The notes: generated by a model from the letters alone, not told the origin. 64,000 nt of DNA from an uncultured Paracoccaceae bacterium (GCA_947489325.1 CANLDA010000012.1:1-64000); one strand, 5' to 3'. Counted from the stretch's first letter, positions 34,848 to 44,075 are shown. Numbers and translations: made by a program.

Positions 34848-34862
34848 TCAATTTAAAATTGA
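34848..34862. promoter_or_regulatory. Palindrome TCAATTTAAAATTGA upstream of bfd
   Basis: A 15-base perfect palindrome around a central A lies 15 bases beyond the first inverted repeat. It lies in the A/T-rich part of the intergenic region between bfd and the divergent dehydrogenase gene and may serve either. Confidence 0.4.
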
Positions 34863-35012
34863 ACTATTCGTTGACACCATCGCGTTTGCTGCCAGCGTTC
34901 TGGGGTCTTTGGGTGCGATTAAATTGTGGGTCTCTGACATGACTTCGATGTAGCGTGCGCAAGAATGAAAAGGTGCGCTGCTGTCGTACGTGCCAGTTAG
35001 GGAATTTCTAAG

Positions 35013-37430
35013 ATGAAGACACATGCACAGGTCGTTGTGGTCGGTGGGGGCCTTGTTGGCTGTTCTATCCTGTATCACCTTGCAAAGCTGGGTTGGACGG
35101 ACGTTGTTTTGCTAGAGCGAGATGAGCTGACCAGCGGATCCACCTGGCACGCAGCGGCCAACATTCACGGGTTGCATGACAACAACAACGTGACGCGCAT
35201 TCAGCACTATACAATGAACTTGTATAAAGAGCTGGAAAAAGAAACCGGGCAGGGGTGTGGTGTGTTCCAGCCCGGCTCGCTCTATCTGGCGCAGACCGAA
35301 AATCGCGAGCACCAACTGCGCCTGCAGGAAGCCAAGGCCAAGTTTTATGGGCTGAATTTCCATGAAATCAGCCGTGAACAGGCCAAAGAGTTGCATCCGC
35401 TGGCGCAATTCGACGACATTCGATGCATCATGTATGAACCCGATGGCGGCAATGTGGATCCGTCCGGCGTAACGATGGCCTATGCGGCTGGTGCACGGGC
35501 GATGGGTGCCACGATTGAACGGTTCTGCCCTGTGATCGGCACAGATCAACAGCCAGACGGAAGCTGGATCGTGCGCACCGAAAAGGGCGATATTCACACG
35601 CAATGGGTGGTGAATGCTGGCGGCCTGTGGGGCCGTGAAGTTGCGGCACTGGCGGGGATCACATTGCCGCTGCAACCCACCGAACATCAGTATTTCGTCA
35701 CCGAAAGCATGGATGAGGTTGCAAGCCTTGGGCGTCGCCTGCCCTCTATTGCGGATCGGGATGGCGAATATTATTTCCGCCAGGAAGGCAATGGTCTGCT
35801 GATCGGGGCCTATGAAAAGGACATGCGATTCTGGGCTGAAAACGGTACACCGCTTGATTTTGCGCACGAGCTGTTCCCCGACGATCTGGACCGGATTATG
35901 GAAAACGTCATCCGTGCCACGGAACGCGTACCAGCGGCGGCAAATGCCGGTGTGAAGCGCGTCATCAACGGGCCAATGATCTGGTCGCCGGATAGCAACG
36001 CGATTTGGGGTCCAGTGCCGGAGCTGAAGAACTATTTCTGTTGCACGGGGATCATTCCGGGCTTTAGCCAATCTGGTGGTCTGGGTCTGTTGGCCGCGCA
36101 ATGGATCATCGAGGGCGAGCCGCAATATGATATGTTCGCTTGGGATCTGGCGCGCTTTGGTGATTGGGCGGATAAGAAATTCACCAAGGCACGTGTCGAA
36201 GACGCCTATACGCATCGGTTTGCAATTCATTTCCCGAATGAAGAACGCAGCGCAGGTCGTCCGGCGCGGGTGCGCCCGGCCTATGAAATGCAGCGCGATA
36301 TGGGGTGTGTGTTTGGACTGAACTGTGGCTGGGAACATCCGCTGTGGTTTGCAGATCAACCGGGCACCGCAGAAACCAATGGCTTTACGCGTCAGAACTG
36401 GTTCGAGCCCGTGGGCCGCGAAGTCGCCATGCTACGCAACAATGTGGGCGTGATCGATATTTCCAACTTTGCCAATTACGTGGTGAAGGGGGCCGGGGCG
36501 TTTGAATGGCTGGACAAACTGGTGGCCAACCGGGTGCCAACAGAAATTGGCCGATCCTGCCTGACACCGCTGATTTCCGTGCGCGGGGGTGTGGCCGGGG
36601 ATTTCACAATCACCAAGGTCGCTGATGATGAATATATGATGGTCGGCTCTGGTATGGCCGAGCGGTATCACCAGCGGTTCTTTAACATGGTAGAGCTGCC
36701 CGAGGGCACCACGCTTGAGGTTGCGACCGACCGGATTACCGGGTTCAACGTTGCCGGGCCAAAATCGCGCGAGATGTTGCAGCGCATGACCAACGCCGAT
36801 CTCAGCAACGAGGCGTTCCGTTTTATGCGCTCTCGTTCGATCGAAGTTGCGGGTGTGGAATGTTTGGCGATCCGCGTGTCGTTTACCGGTGATCTGGGCT
36901 GGGAATTGCACTGCGCCGAAGGTGATCAAGTGCGTCTGTATTCCGCGCTGCTTGAGGCGGCAAAAGATTTTGAGGGCGGTCCTGTTGGGGGGCGCGCGCT
37001 GGGATCGTTGCGGATTGAAAAGGGGTACGGGTCTTGGGGTCGTGAATATTCGCAAGAATATTGGCCACAAGAGGTCGGCCTTGCCGGGTTGATCAAGCTC
37101 GATAAGGATTTCCTGCACAAGGATGCCTATCTGGCAATCAAGGACAATGCGCCGCGTGAAATGTTGGTGGCGTTTGAAATTGATGTGACCGACGATGCCG
37201 ATGCAACAGGGGGCGAGCCGGTCTTTACCGCAGACGGTCAATCCGTCGGGCGTGTGACATCGGGGGCCTATGGGTATTCCGTGGGTAAGTCGCTGGCGCT
37301 GGGGTATGCCAATCCTGCGGTTGCCGGGCCGGGGGGTGAGGTCGAGGTGTTTGTTTTAGGCAAACCTCACAAAGCCCGCATTCTGCATGAGGCCGCATTT
37401 GATCCCAAAGGCGCGCGTTTGCGGGGGTGA
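35013..37430 (+). CDS. Dimethylglycine/sarcosine dehydrogenase-like flavoprotein with GcvT domain
   Basis: The 805-residue protein has an N-terminal DAO/FAD domain (VVVGGGLVGCSILYHLAKLG, STWHAA with His46 as the likely covalent-flavin residue) and, from about residue 420, a folate-binding GcvT-like domain (VGVIDISNFANYVVKG, FTGDLGWELHC). Members remove N-methyl groups from dimethylglycine or sarcosine, pass electrons to ETF and load formaldehyde on tetrahydrofolate. It is monocistronic. The substrate choice between the two is open. Confidence 0.88.
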   Translation: MKTHAQVVVVGGGLVGCSILYHLAKLGWTDVVLLERDELTSGSTWHAAANIHGLHDNNNVTRIQHYTMNLYKELEKETGQGCGVFQPGSLYLAQTENREHQLRLQEAKAKFYGLNFHEISREQAKELHPLAQFDDIRCIMYEPDGGNVDPSGVTMAYAAGARAMGATIERFCPVIGTDQQPDGSWIVRTEKGDIHTQWVVNAGGLWGREVAALAGITLPLQPTEHQYFVTESMDEVASLGRRLPSIADRDGEYYFRQEGNGLLIGAYEKDMRFWAENGTPLDFAHELFPDDLDRIMENVIRATERVPAAANAGVKRVINGPMIWSPDSNAIWGPVPELKNYFCCTGIIPGFSQSGGLGLLAAQWIIEGEPQYDMFAWDLARFGDWADKKFTKARVEDAYTHRFAIHFPNEERSAGRPARVRPAYEMQRDMGCVFGLNCGWEHPLWFADQPGTAETNGFTRQNWFEPVGREVAMLRNNVGVIDISNFANYVVKGAGAFEWLDKLVANRVPTEIGRSCLTPLISVRGGVAGDFTITKVADDEYMMVGSGMAERYHQRFFNMVELPEGTTLEVATDRITGFNVAGPKSREMLQRMTNADLSNEAFRFMRSRSIEVAGVECLAIRVSFTGDLGWELHCAEGDQVRLYSALLEAAKDFEGGPVGGRALGSLRIEKGYGSWGREYSQEYWPQEVGLAGLIKLDKDFLHKDAYLAIKDNAPREMLVAFEIDVTDDADATGGEPVFTADGQSVGRVTSGAYGYSVGKSLALGYANPAVAGPGGEVEVFVLGKPHKARILHEAAFDPKGARLRG

Positions 37431-37438
37431 CCCGCGCA

Positions 37439-37463
37439 TGGTCCCCGGCAATGCTGGGGACCA
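37439..37463. terminator. Hairpin between convergent dehydrogenase and hydrolase genes
   Basis: TGGTCCCC (37439-37446) pairs with GGGGACCA (37456-37463) around a 9-base loop between converging genes. There is no T run. Confidence 0.55.
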
Positions 37464-37497
37464 AATGGTGCAGACTGTCTTTATTCTGGGTCGAGCT

Positions 37498-38271
37498 TCA
37501 CAATCTGCCCACAAAATCCACGATATGCTGAGCGACCAAATCGCCCGCTTCCAACAAAAGTGAATGTTTGTACCCCGGTAGGATCACCAGTTCGGAATTT
37601 GGCAGTGCCGCATCAATTTCACGGTTCAGGCGCGGGTTGCAACCTCCGTCATTTTCGCCAGTTAACACCAGCGAAGGGGCCGTGACCTCGTGCAGCCATG
37701 GTGCCATTTCCGTACCTGCATAAATGCGAAACACGTTCAGGAAAACATCTGCATCTGTTTCGATCACCTGTTTTAGGCGTCGCTCTACGACATCGCCGTT
37801 TGAGGCAATGAAATCGTCGGTGAACCAGCGATCTGTCAGGGTGGGCAGGATATTGGGAATGCCCTTATCCTCCATCGCTTTTACAACGCCAAACACCTTG
37901 GCGCTGTCATCCTCGGTGCGAAAGGCGGCGGTGGACAAAAGGCCCAGCGATAACACCCGGTCCGGATAGGCGCGCGCATAGGCAGGGCCGATCATGCCCC
38001 CAAGGGAATGGCCCGCGAAATGGGCCTGTTCTATTCCCAGATCGGCGCGCAGGGCCTCTAGGTCAGCGACGAGTTCATCAAGTCCAAATTCACCGTCAGG
38101 CATGGGGGACGCCCCATGTCCACGCAGGTCATAGGTGATCACGGTGAAATGCGGCGTCAAAACCGGCATCGCTTTGGCCCATGTGTTGCGCGCAGCCCCG
38201 ATGCCGTGGATCAGGAAAAGCGGAGGTCCGTTGCCCTCAATCGAATAGGCGCAGTCAATGGCATTACTCAT
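37498..38271 (-). CDS. Alpha/beta-hydrolase
   Basis: The 257-residue protein has oxyanion motif LFLIHGIGAARNTW, nucleophile elbow GHSLGG, acid in LTGENDGG and catalytic His in GYKHS. This is typical of 3-oxoadipate enol-lactonase-like hydrolases. ATG 38271 is chosen; a 24-residue extension upstream overlaps the tautomerase gene. Third gene of the LLM-tautomerase-hydrolase operon. Confidence 0.85.
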   Translation of the reverse strand: MSNAIDCAYSIEGNGPPLFLIHGIGAARNTWAKAMPVLTPHFTVITYDLRGHGASPMPDGEFGLDELVADLEALRADLGIEQAHFAGHSLGGMIGPAYARAYPDRVLSLGLLSTAAFRTEDDSAKVFGVVKAMEDKGIPNILPTLTDRWFTDDFIASNGDVVERRLKQVIETDADVFLNVFRIYAGTEMAPWLHEVTAPSLVLTGENDGGCNPRLNREIDAALPNSELVILPGYKHSLLLEAGDLVAQHIVDFVGRL

Positions 38272-38272
38272 G

Positions 38273-38476
38273 TTATTTGCCTTTGTCCGGGAATTTGTCT
38301 GAACACAACTGTCCCCCAGATCCCCAGTTTGATTTATCCACATCGGTGATCACAACATGCACAGAATCCGGGTTTCCCCCGGCCGTGTCGATAAAGGCGC
38401 GGGTCAGTTCGCGCACGATATCACGTTTCTGATCTTCGGTGCGACCTGTAAACATTTCTACTCTGATAATTGGCAT
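38273..38476 (-). CDS. 4-oxalocrotonate tautomerase-family protein
   Basis: The 67-residue protein starts MPIIRVEMFTGRTEDQKRD. Pro2 is the catalytic base of this family, and VVITDVDKSNWGSGG follows. ATG 38476 has AGGACAC upstream and leaves Pro2 exposed after Met removal. It lies 1 base before the hydrolase gene. Such proteins act in ring-cleavage routes or on halo/keto acids. Confidence 0.88.
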   Translation of the reverse strand: MPIIRVEMFTGRTEDQKRDIVRELTRAFIDTAGGNPDSVHVVITDVDKSNWGSGGQLCSDKFPDKGK

Positions 38477-38490
38477 AGTGTGTCCTGTTC

Positions 38491-39531
38491 TTATGCGGCG
38501 TTTGTTTGTGCGGGTTTGGTGAAATGGGGCATGACTTCCTCGGCAAAACATTGGATTGAGTCCAGCGTTTCCTGTGCCTCAAGTCCAAAGTTCATGTTCA
38601 CAATCACCCGGTCAATGCCAAGATCGGCATAGGGGCCAAGCTTGTCCACCATTTCCTGCGGGGTGCAGATCAAAAGACTTTCGCCCAACTCGTCAATCGG
38701 GGTCTTGCAGGGCAGTTCCTGAATCTTGCCATTGTCCACAAGTCCCGGACCCGTAAACACATTGTCAAAGCGGCCATAGTATTTATGGGCAGCGGCGACT
38801 TTGCGCTGGCGATCTTGGTCATTGGCCGCAATGTGCCCCACGCGCGACAGGGTGAGGGTCAGGTGGTCGCCCGCTGATCCCATTTCGGATTTCGCGCGGT
38901 TGAATCCATCGACTTGATCCAACAGCAATTGATGGTTGCCTGACAGCGGCGTTGTCTGAATATGAAATCCACGTTTGGTGCAGTGATAAATGCCTTCGGG
39001 GTTCATCACAGCCATCATCATTTGTGGCCCACCGGGTGTCATCGGGCGGGGCATGACGGTGAGAGCGTCGAATTTGTAATATTCACCGTCCCAGCTCACC
39101 TCTTCTTCGCGTAAGAGGGTTTGCAGCACATCCAGGGATTCATTAAACCGGGCTTGGGTTTCCTCCATCGGCACGCCCAAACGTTCGATCTCATACCGAA
39201 ACGCCCCACGTCCTATGCCAAGCATCAGGCGGCCTTCGGTGAAAATGTCGGCCACCACAACCTCGCCCGCATAAATGCGCATGTCATGCAGGGGCAAAAC
39301 CACGATTGAGGTCATGATTTTCACGCGCTTGGTATGGGCTGCGATTTTGGTGGCAAAAGTTAAAGGGGCTGGCATCATCAACAGATTGATCAGGTGATGT
39401 TCGGTAATCGACACCGCGTCATAGCCAAGTTGGTCGGCCAGAACTGCCTGATCCAACATGTCCTGATAGACACGCGCCCCGCCATAGGATGTGTCGGGAT
39501 AGTCCGACGAAAGCTGAATACTGAAGTCCAT
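38491..39531 (-). CDS. Luciferase-like (LLM class) flavin-dependent oxidoreductase
   Basis: The 346-residue TIM-barrel protein has the bacterial luciferase-family pattern (DAVSITEHHL, LPLHDMRIYAGEVVVADIFTEGRLMLGIGRG, GIDRVIVNMNFG). It is a monooxygenase using FMNH2 or F420-type reduced flavin. No reductase partner is adjacent. ATG 39531 (MDFSIQLSSD) is preferred. First gene of a three-gene operon with a tautomerase and a hydrolase, divergent from a LysR gene: an oxidation-hydrolysis route for an unknown compound. Confidence 0.85.
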   Translation of the reverse strand: MDFSIQLSSDYPDTSYGGARVYQDMLDQAVLADQLGYDAVSITEHHLINLLMMPAPLTFATKIAAHTKRVKIMTSIVVLPLHDMRIYAGEVVVADIFTEGRLMLGIGRGAFRYEIERLGVPMEETQARFNESLDVLQTLLREEEVSWDGEYYKFDALTVMPRPMTPGGPQMMMAVMNPEGIYHCTKRGFHIQTTPLSGNHQLLLDQVDGFNRAKSEMGSAGDHLTLTLSRVGHIAANDQDRQRKVAAAHKYYGRFDNVFTGPGLVDNGKIQELPCKTPIDELGESLLICTPQEMVDKLGPYADLGIDRVIVNMNFGLEAQETLDSIQCFAEEVMPHFTKPAQTNAA

Positions 39532-39610
39532 GGCGCACCTTATGTTCCGTTTCGAATGCGACCATGCCAAAGAAAAAAGAATAAATAAAACGAATTTAAT
39601 CTATCCATTA

Positions 39611-39636
39611 ATGCAGAAAATATGCATTATCTGCAT
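39611..39636. promoter_or_regulatory. ATGCAGA-N12-TCTGCAT inverted repeat at the LysR start
   Basis: Arms ATGCAGA (39611-39617) and TCTGCAT (39630-39636) flank a central ATGCAT (39622-39627). Length and spacing resemble a LysR-type site. It abuts the ATG at 39637 and overlaps the other candidate start at 39622, so autoregulation is likely. Confidence 0.45.
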
Positions 39637-40458
39637 ATGAATATTTCTGCTATCCAAACGTTTCTAAGTGTCGTGCGCAATCGCAACCTCAACCGCGCAG
39701 CAGAAGATTTGAACATCACCCAATCCGCGGTGACTGCGCGGCTTGATGCGTTGGACCAGACGCTGGGTGCGCGTCTGTTGATCCGCTCGCGCAAGGGGGC
39801 CAGCCTAACCAAGGCCGGGTTTGCCTTTTTGGAGCAGGCCGAGGTGATTGTCCGCACATGGGAAAACGCACAGGCGCGGATCAATCTGCCCAGCGGTATC
39901 ACCCGGATGTTCAGCTTTGTTTGCCATCCCGCGTTGTGGACAGGAGGGGGCGAAGAGTGGATCAATAGCATTCGACAGGATCACAGTGAAACCGCGATTG
40001 AGGTTTGGGCCGGATCGGCCACGGATGCAAAACATTGGCTGACCAGCGGGATGAGCGACGCGGCACTGATGCCTGATCCCGTTTCTGGCGTGGATTTTGA
40101 CAATCGCCTGTTTGCCAGTGAACCCTTGGTGCAAGTCGCCACTGTGAAACGATCGGTGAAACGCTGGGATCCAAACTATATCTATGTGGATTATGGTCCC
40201 ACGTTCCGTGCTCAACACGCCGAAGCTTGGCCAAACGAGGAAACCGCCGCCATGGCCTTTAGCACCCCAGACTGGGCGCTTGCGCATTTGCTGGGTAACG
40301 GTGGATCAGCCTATTTGCCCAAGAAGCTGGTGCAATCCCACATCGCGCAAAAGCGACTGTTTGTCGTTGAGGGGGCAAAACCGTTTGAACGACAAATGTT
40401 CCTGTCATGGCGCAAGATCAGTGAGGCGCATTTTGCTTGGTTAAATGAGCCGACTTAA
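39637..40458 (+). CDS. LysR-family transcriptional regulator
   Basis: The 273-residue protein has the LysR helix-turn-helix (LNRAAEDLNITQSAVTARLDALDQTLGARLL). The C-terminal domain begins near residue 85. Two starts are possible, 39622 and 39637. The second is preferred because the first lies within the inverted repeat. It is divergent from the LLM operon and is its likely regulator. Confidence 0.88.
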   Translation: MNISAIQTFLSVVRNRNLNRAAEDLNITQSAVTARLDALDQTLGARLLIRSRKGASLTKAGFAFLEQAEVIVRTWENAQARINLPSGITRMFSFVCHPALWTGGGEEWINSIRQDHSETAIEVWAGSATDAKHWLTSGMSDAALMPDPVSGVDFDNRLFASEPLVQVATVKRSVKRWDPNYIYVDYGPTFRAQHAEAWPNEETAAMAFSTPDWALAHLLGNGGSAYLPKKLVQSHIAQKRLFVVEGAKPFERQMFLSWRKISEAHFAWLNEPT

Positions 40459-40581
40459 TAGAGGTCTGCTTGGTTTAAAATCGACGGCCCATATGAGTGG
40501 TCAGATGAATGAATGCTATGTGCCATTAATGATCACTCTTGTCCTATGGCGCACCTGCTAAGTCGGGGTTGTAGTTGAATT

Positions 40582-40597
40582 ATTGAATGTTTTCAAT
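40582..40597. promoter_or_regulatory. CRP/FNR-type box upstream of the DUF4142-cupredoxin pair
   Basis: ATTGAA-TGTT-TTCAAT is a perfect 16-base inverted repeat whose core TTGA-N6-TCAA matches the FNR/NNR/DNR-type core spacing. It lies about 210 bases before the DUF4142 start in the 350-base gene-free stretch 40459-40808. If used, the transcript would have a leader of roughly 180 bases. No other element was recognised in that stretch. Confidence 0.45.
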
Positions 40598-40808
40598 TTA
40601 TTCATGGCCTGCTTCAATACTGTCATGCGGTGCAGACAATGAGCTGCAATTGTTATTTGTCGAACAGAATACGAATTTTTTCATCATTTTTGGGATAAAT
40701 AAGACGATTTCCAGAATGATCTGCGCAGTTTTGTGAACGCCCTAGAATCCACGAAACGCCTTATTGAGCCTAAAAAGGATTGGACGTTTATCAATAGGAG
40801 AAATGACT

Positions 40809-41333
40809 ATGAAAACCATCATTACCAGTCTTTGCATCTCATTGGGATTTTTGGCAACCCAAGCAGCTGCGGAAGATCCTGCCAAGCTTAATGACCTTGA
40901 AATTGCGCATGTCGCTTACACCGCAGACAACATCGACATCCGTTACGCACATTTGGCTTTGGCAATTTCGACCAACCCGGAAATTCACAAGTTTGCACAA
41001 ACCATGATCAGCGACCACACGGCGGTTAACGCTGCAGCGCTTGGTCTGTTGGATAAATTAGGTGCCTCCGCGCAAGACAACTTCCTAAGCAAGCAGTTGA
41101 ACGAAAATGCAAACAAAATCATCAACGATTTTTCGCAGCTTCGGGGTGCAGAATTTGATGTGGCTTATGCAGAAAATGAGCTTGCCTATCATAAGGCGGT
41201 GAATGGCTTGGTTGAACATACGTTCATTCCAAACATTGAAAATGCAGAAGTGAAAGCCCTATTTCAGCAAGGCTTGGATATCTTCAAAGTCCACGAAGGC
41301 CACGCAGAGATGATGGTTAAGGCCGTTAAGTGA
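40809..41333 (+). CDS. Secreted DUF4142-family ferritin-like protein
   Basis: The 174-residue protein has a signal peptide (MKTIITSLCISLGFLATQAAA). The mature helices carry the DUF4142 pattern DIRYAHLALAISTNPEIHKFAQTMISDHTAVN and AYHKAVNGLVEHTFIPNIENAEVKALF, with spaced His/Glu. A metal site is possible. ATG 40809 has AGGAG eight bases upstream. The stop overlaps the start of the cupredoxin gene (TGATG), so the two are made together. Confidence 0.85.
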   Translation: MKTIITSLCISLGFLATQAAAEDPAKLNDLEIAHVAYTADNIDIRYAHLALAISTNPEIHKFAQTMISDHTAVNAAALGLLDKLGASAQDNFLSKQLNENANKIINDFSQLRGAEFDVAYAENELAYHKAVNGLVEHTFIPNIENAEVKALFQQGLDIFKVHEGHAEMMVKAVK

Positions 41334-41677
41334 TGCGATCTTTGCTTAACCGCAGAAGCTTTGTCGGGGGGGCAGCAACATATCTTGTTGCCCTGCAAGG
41401 CACAGCATCAAGTGCCCAATCAACAGCGAAGATTCACGAGATTAAAATTCAGCAATTTGCATTTGAGCCAAAGGCTCTTACGGTTTCGGTTGGTGATACC
41501 ATTCGATGGGTAAATAACGACCTTGCTCCCCATACCGCAACGGCGGTGGAATATGGGTGGGACACGCAAGAGTTGGCCCAAGGATCAAGCGTTGAAATTG
41601 CAGTCACGAAGGATATGGAACAAGAATATTTCTGTGTTTTTCATCCTCATATGAAGGGAAGGATACAAATCCTTTGA
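41333..41677 (+). CDS. Amicyanin/pseudoazurin-like cupredoxin
   Basis: The 114-residue protein starts with a twin-arginine-type segment (LNRRSFVGG) and a hydrophobic stretch. The type 1 copper ligands are His67 (APHTAT), Cys101, His104 and Met107 in CVFHPHM, with the amicyanin spacing C-x2-H-x2-M. It is a periplasmic electron carrier. A nearby FNR-like box and the nos cluster 3 kb away suggest a role in anaerobic respiration. That role is inference. Confidence 0.85.
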   Translation: MRSLLNRRSFVGGAATYLVALQGTASSAQSTAKIHEIKIQQFAFEPKALTVSVGDTIRWVNNDLAPHTATAVEYGWDTQELAQGSSVEIAVTKDMEQEYFCVFHPHMKGRIQIL

Positions 41678-41702
41678 GGCAGTGAAGGCGATTTATTAAG
41701 GT

Positions 41703-42590
41703 TTAAAGTTGCACTTTTTGGGCGGCTTCTAAGAGCCAGGTTTGAAACAGCTTGACCGAAGGCAGCGGTCTATCATCCTTGAATTTCGCATAATACCGCC
41801 ATGGGCAGTGCAGATCGAAATCAAAGGGTTCGCACAACAATCCTCGTGCAACAAATAAACGTACCAACGATTTAGGGGCCGCCACACAACCAAGGCCGTT
41901 TGCGGCCAACCCAAGCGCCGCATTGGTGGAATTGGTCTGAAAGTTGGTGGTGATGTCGGGTGCATTCAGATTCAACACTTGCCCGACCCTCTCCCAATAG
42001 GCAGGTCGCCCCAAAATGTGGATGAAATTGGCTTGCGGAATTTGTGCAGGGTTAGTGAGCGGTTTTCCATCCACCAAATAGTCTGGCGCGCAGGCAAGGG
42101 TCAGTTTTTCATCCCACAACTCTATCTGGTCGGGATCTGCGTCGTCTTCGTGATCAATGGTGATGGAAATGTCGGATGCGTTTTCTTCGACATCGGACCA
42201 CACCGTACTGTGCAAGGTCACGCTTATGTTGGGGTGTTGAAGATTGAAATCCTTGATGATGCTTGGGAACCAATTTTCCGCAAGGCTGATCGGGCAAGAG
42301 ATGGCCACTTCTTTGCGATGCTGCATGGAAATGATCGACCGGGTAGCGGTGTTGATTTCTTGCAAGGCGTGCCTGACAGAGGGCAAATATGCCTCACCCA
42401 CGTCGGTCAGCGACAAAGATCGCGGGTGACGGATGAACAGGGGGCGGCCGATGAATTCCTCTAGGCTGCGCACATGGCTGCTGACGGCGGATTGGGTATA
42501 GTTCAGTTCGTCCGCCGCAGAGGTAAAGCTGAGATGGCGTGCGGCGGCTTCGAAAGAGCGCAGAAAGGTCAGGTGCGGCAGGGTCTTCAT
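41703..42590 (-). CDS. LysR-family transcriptional regulator (GcvA-like)
   Basis: The 295-residue protein has N-terminal LPHLTFLRSFEAAARHLSFT and helix-turn-helix AADELNYTQSAVSSHVRSLEE, as in GcvA/AmpR-type LTTRs. It is divergent from the amidase gene with 129 bases between, and is the probable regulator of the amidase. Confidence 0.88.
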   Translation of the reverse strand: MKTLPHLTFLRSFEAAARHLSFTSAADELNYTQSAVSSHVRSLEEFIGRPLFIRHPRSLSLTDVGEAYLPSVRHALQEINTATRSIISMQHRKEVAISCPISLAENWFPSIIKDFNLQHPNISVTLHSTVWSDVEENASDISITIDHEDDADPDQIELWDEKLTLACAPDYLVDGKPLTNPAQIPQANFIHILGRPAYWERVGQVLNLNAPDITTNFQTNSTNAALGLAANGLGCVAAPKSLVRLFVARGLLCEPFDFDLHCPWRYYAKFKDDRPLPSVKLFQTWLLEAAQKVQL

Positions 42591-42719
42591 AGTGCCTTGT
42601 TAACGCGGTTTTGTCGGGTTGCCCATCGCGAAGCGACACGGGGATGACGCGTTCGGGCCTTTGTCGGCACAGGAAATATCATAAAACTCGGCCAAACCCT
42701 GTCTGTAAGGAAATAAGCC

Positions 42720-44075
42720 ATGCATGAGCTGACACAATTGAGCGCGCAGACCTTGGCTGCAAATATGGCCAAGGGACAGTTCACTGCCCAAGAGGTGTTG
42801 GCGGCTCATAAGGCGCAGGTAGAGGCGCGAAACCCACAGGTGAATGCCTTTGTCACGCTGGATTGGGAGGCGGCCGGTCAGCGCGCGACAGAACTGGATG
42901 CCCTGCATGCCGAAGGGAAATCAGCAGGGCCGCTGCATGGGGTGCCGATTGCGATCAAGGATATATTTGAAACCAAGGGGCTGCGCACCACATGGGGGTC
43001 GCGATCCTTTAAGGGCCATGTGCCAGATTACGATGCCTTGCATGTGGCGCGATTGCGGGCGGCGGGCGCGGTAATAATTGGCAAGACCAACACGCCGGAA
43101 TTTGCCTTTTCTGGCCAAACGGCAAATTTGGTTGCAGGCACCACACGCAATCCATTGAATTTGGGAAAAACCGTCGCAGGAAGTTCCGGCGGGGCGGCTG
43201 CGGCATTGGCTGCGCATATGGTGGCGCTGGCGGATGGGTCTGACCTTGCTGGTAGCACACGCACCCCGGCCGCGTGGTGCGGGATTGTAGGGTATCGTCC
43301 CACACCGGGATTGATCCCGTATTATCCGAACCCGGTGCCCTTTGATGGATTGTCCGTGCCTGGTCCTATGGCGCGCACGGTGACGGATTTGGTGTTGATG
43401 TTGTCAGTGATGCAAGGCAATGCCGACACTCAGGCGATTCCATATGCATATGACTGGCCGTGCCTGACCAATCTGGAAATGCCTTTGGAGGCAGGTAAGG
43501 TTGCGCTGTCGCTGGCGCCATTTGGGGCAGCAGTGGATGCATCTGTGCAAGACGCGGTGGCGCAGGCCGCACCTTTGTGCCGTGATCTGGGATGGGAGGT
43601 TCAGGAAAATGCGCCTAACCTTGCACCGCTTATGGCGCATGGTGATCTGATCCGCGGGCAGTCCGCGCTGCATATCCGCGCGACTCTAAACCCTGATATG
43701 GCAGTAGCAGGGGAAAGTTTCCGCACCGCTTGCGCACAGGCTGAAAGTAAGTCGTTACAGGATTTCATTGCCTATCAGGCCACACGCACACAGGTTTGGC
43801 AAAACGTCGTGGCGTTTTTTGAGCGATATGAATTTGCGATCTGGCCAACAGCAACAGGCTTGCCATTTGAGGCTGATTTACCAGATCACGCCTTGCCCGA
43901 AGACTGGCGCACGGTCGTGCTTGGCCCGCCAATGGAATTGCCGTCAATCACCATACCATTTGGACACTCCAGTGACGGCATGCCTGTTGGATTGCACATC
44001 ACTGGCAAGCGTGGATCGGATGCGCGGTTGTTGCGTTTTGCGCGTCAGATCGAACAGGCAAAAGTGATAATTTGA
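42720..44075 (+). CDS. Amidase-signature family amidase
   Basis: The 451-residue protein has the amidase-signature Ser-cisSer-Lys triad: Lys in GVPIAIKDIFE, cis-Ser in VAGSSGGAAAALAAH and nucleophile Ser in DLAGSTRTPAAWCG. It hydrolyses an amide; the substrate is unknown. It is not GatA, since no gatB/C genes are near and the C-terminus differs. Divergent from a LysR gene; the nos promoter lies right behind it. Confidence 0.88.
   Translation: MHELTQLSAQTLAANMAKGQFTAQEVLAAHKAQVEARNPQVNAFVTLDWEAAGQRATELDALHAEGKSAGPLHGVPIAIKDIFETKGLRTTWGSRSFKGHVPDYDALHVARLRAAGAVIIGKTNTPEFAFSGQTANLVAGTTRNPLNLGKTVAGSSGGAAAALAAHMVALADGSDLAGSTRTPAAWCGIVGYRPTPGLIPYYPNPVPFDGLSVPGPMARTVTDLVLMLSVMQGNADTQAIPYAYDWPCLTNLEMPLEAGKVALSLAPFGAAVDASVQDAVAQAAPLCRDLGWEVQENAPNLAPLMAHGDLIRGQSALHIRATLNPDMAVAGESFRTACAQAESKSLQDFIAYQATRTQVWQNVVAFFERYEFAIWPTATGLPFEADLPDHALPEDWRTVVLGPPMELPSITIPFGHSSDGMPVGLHITGKRGSDARLLRFARQIEQAKVII

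Noticed and set aside
42720-44075. GatA subunit of the tRNA amidotransferase
   Set aside because: No gatB or gatC nearby, and the divergent LysR gene and C-terminal sequence fit a catabolic amidase.
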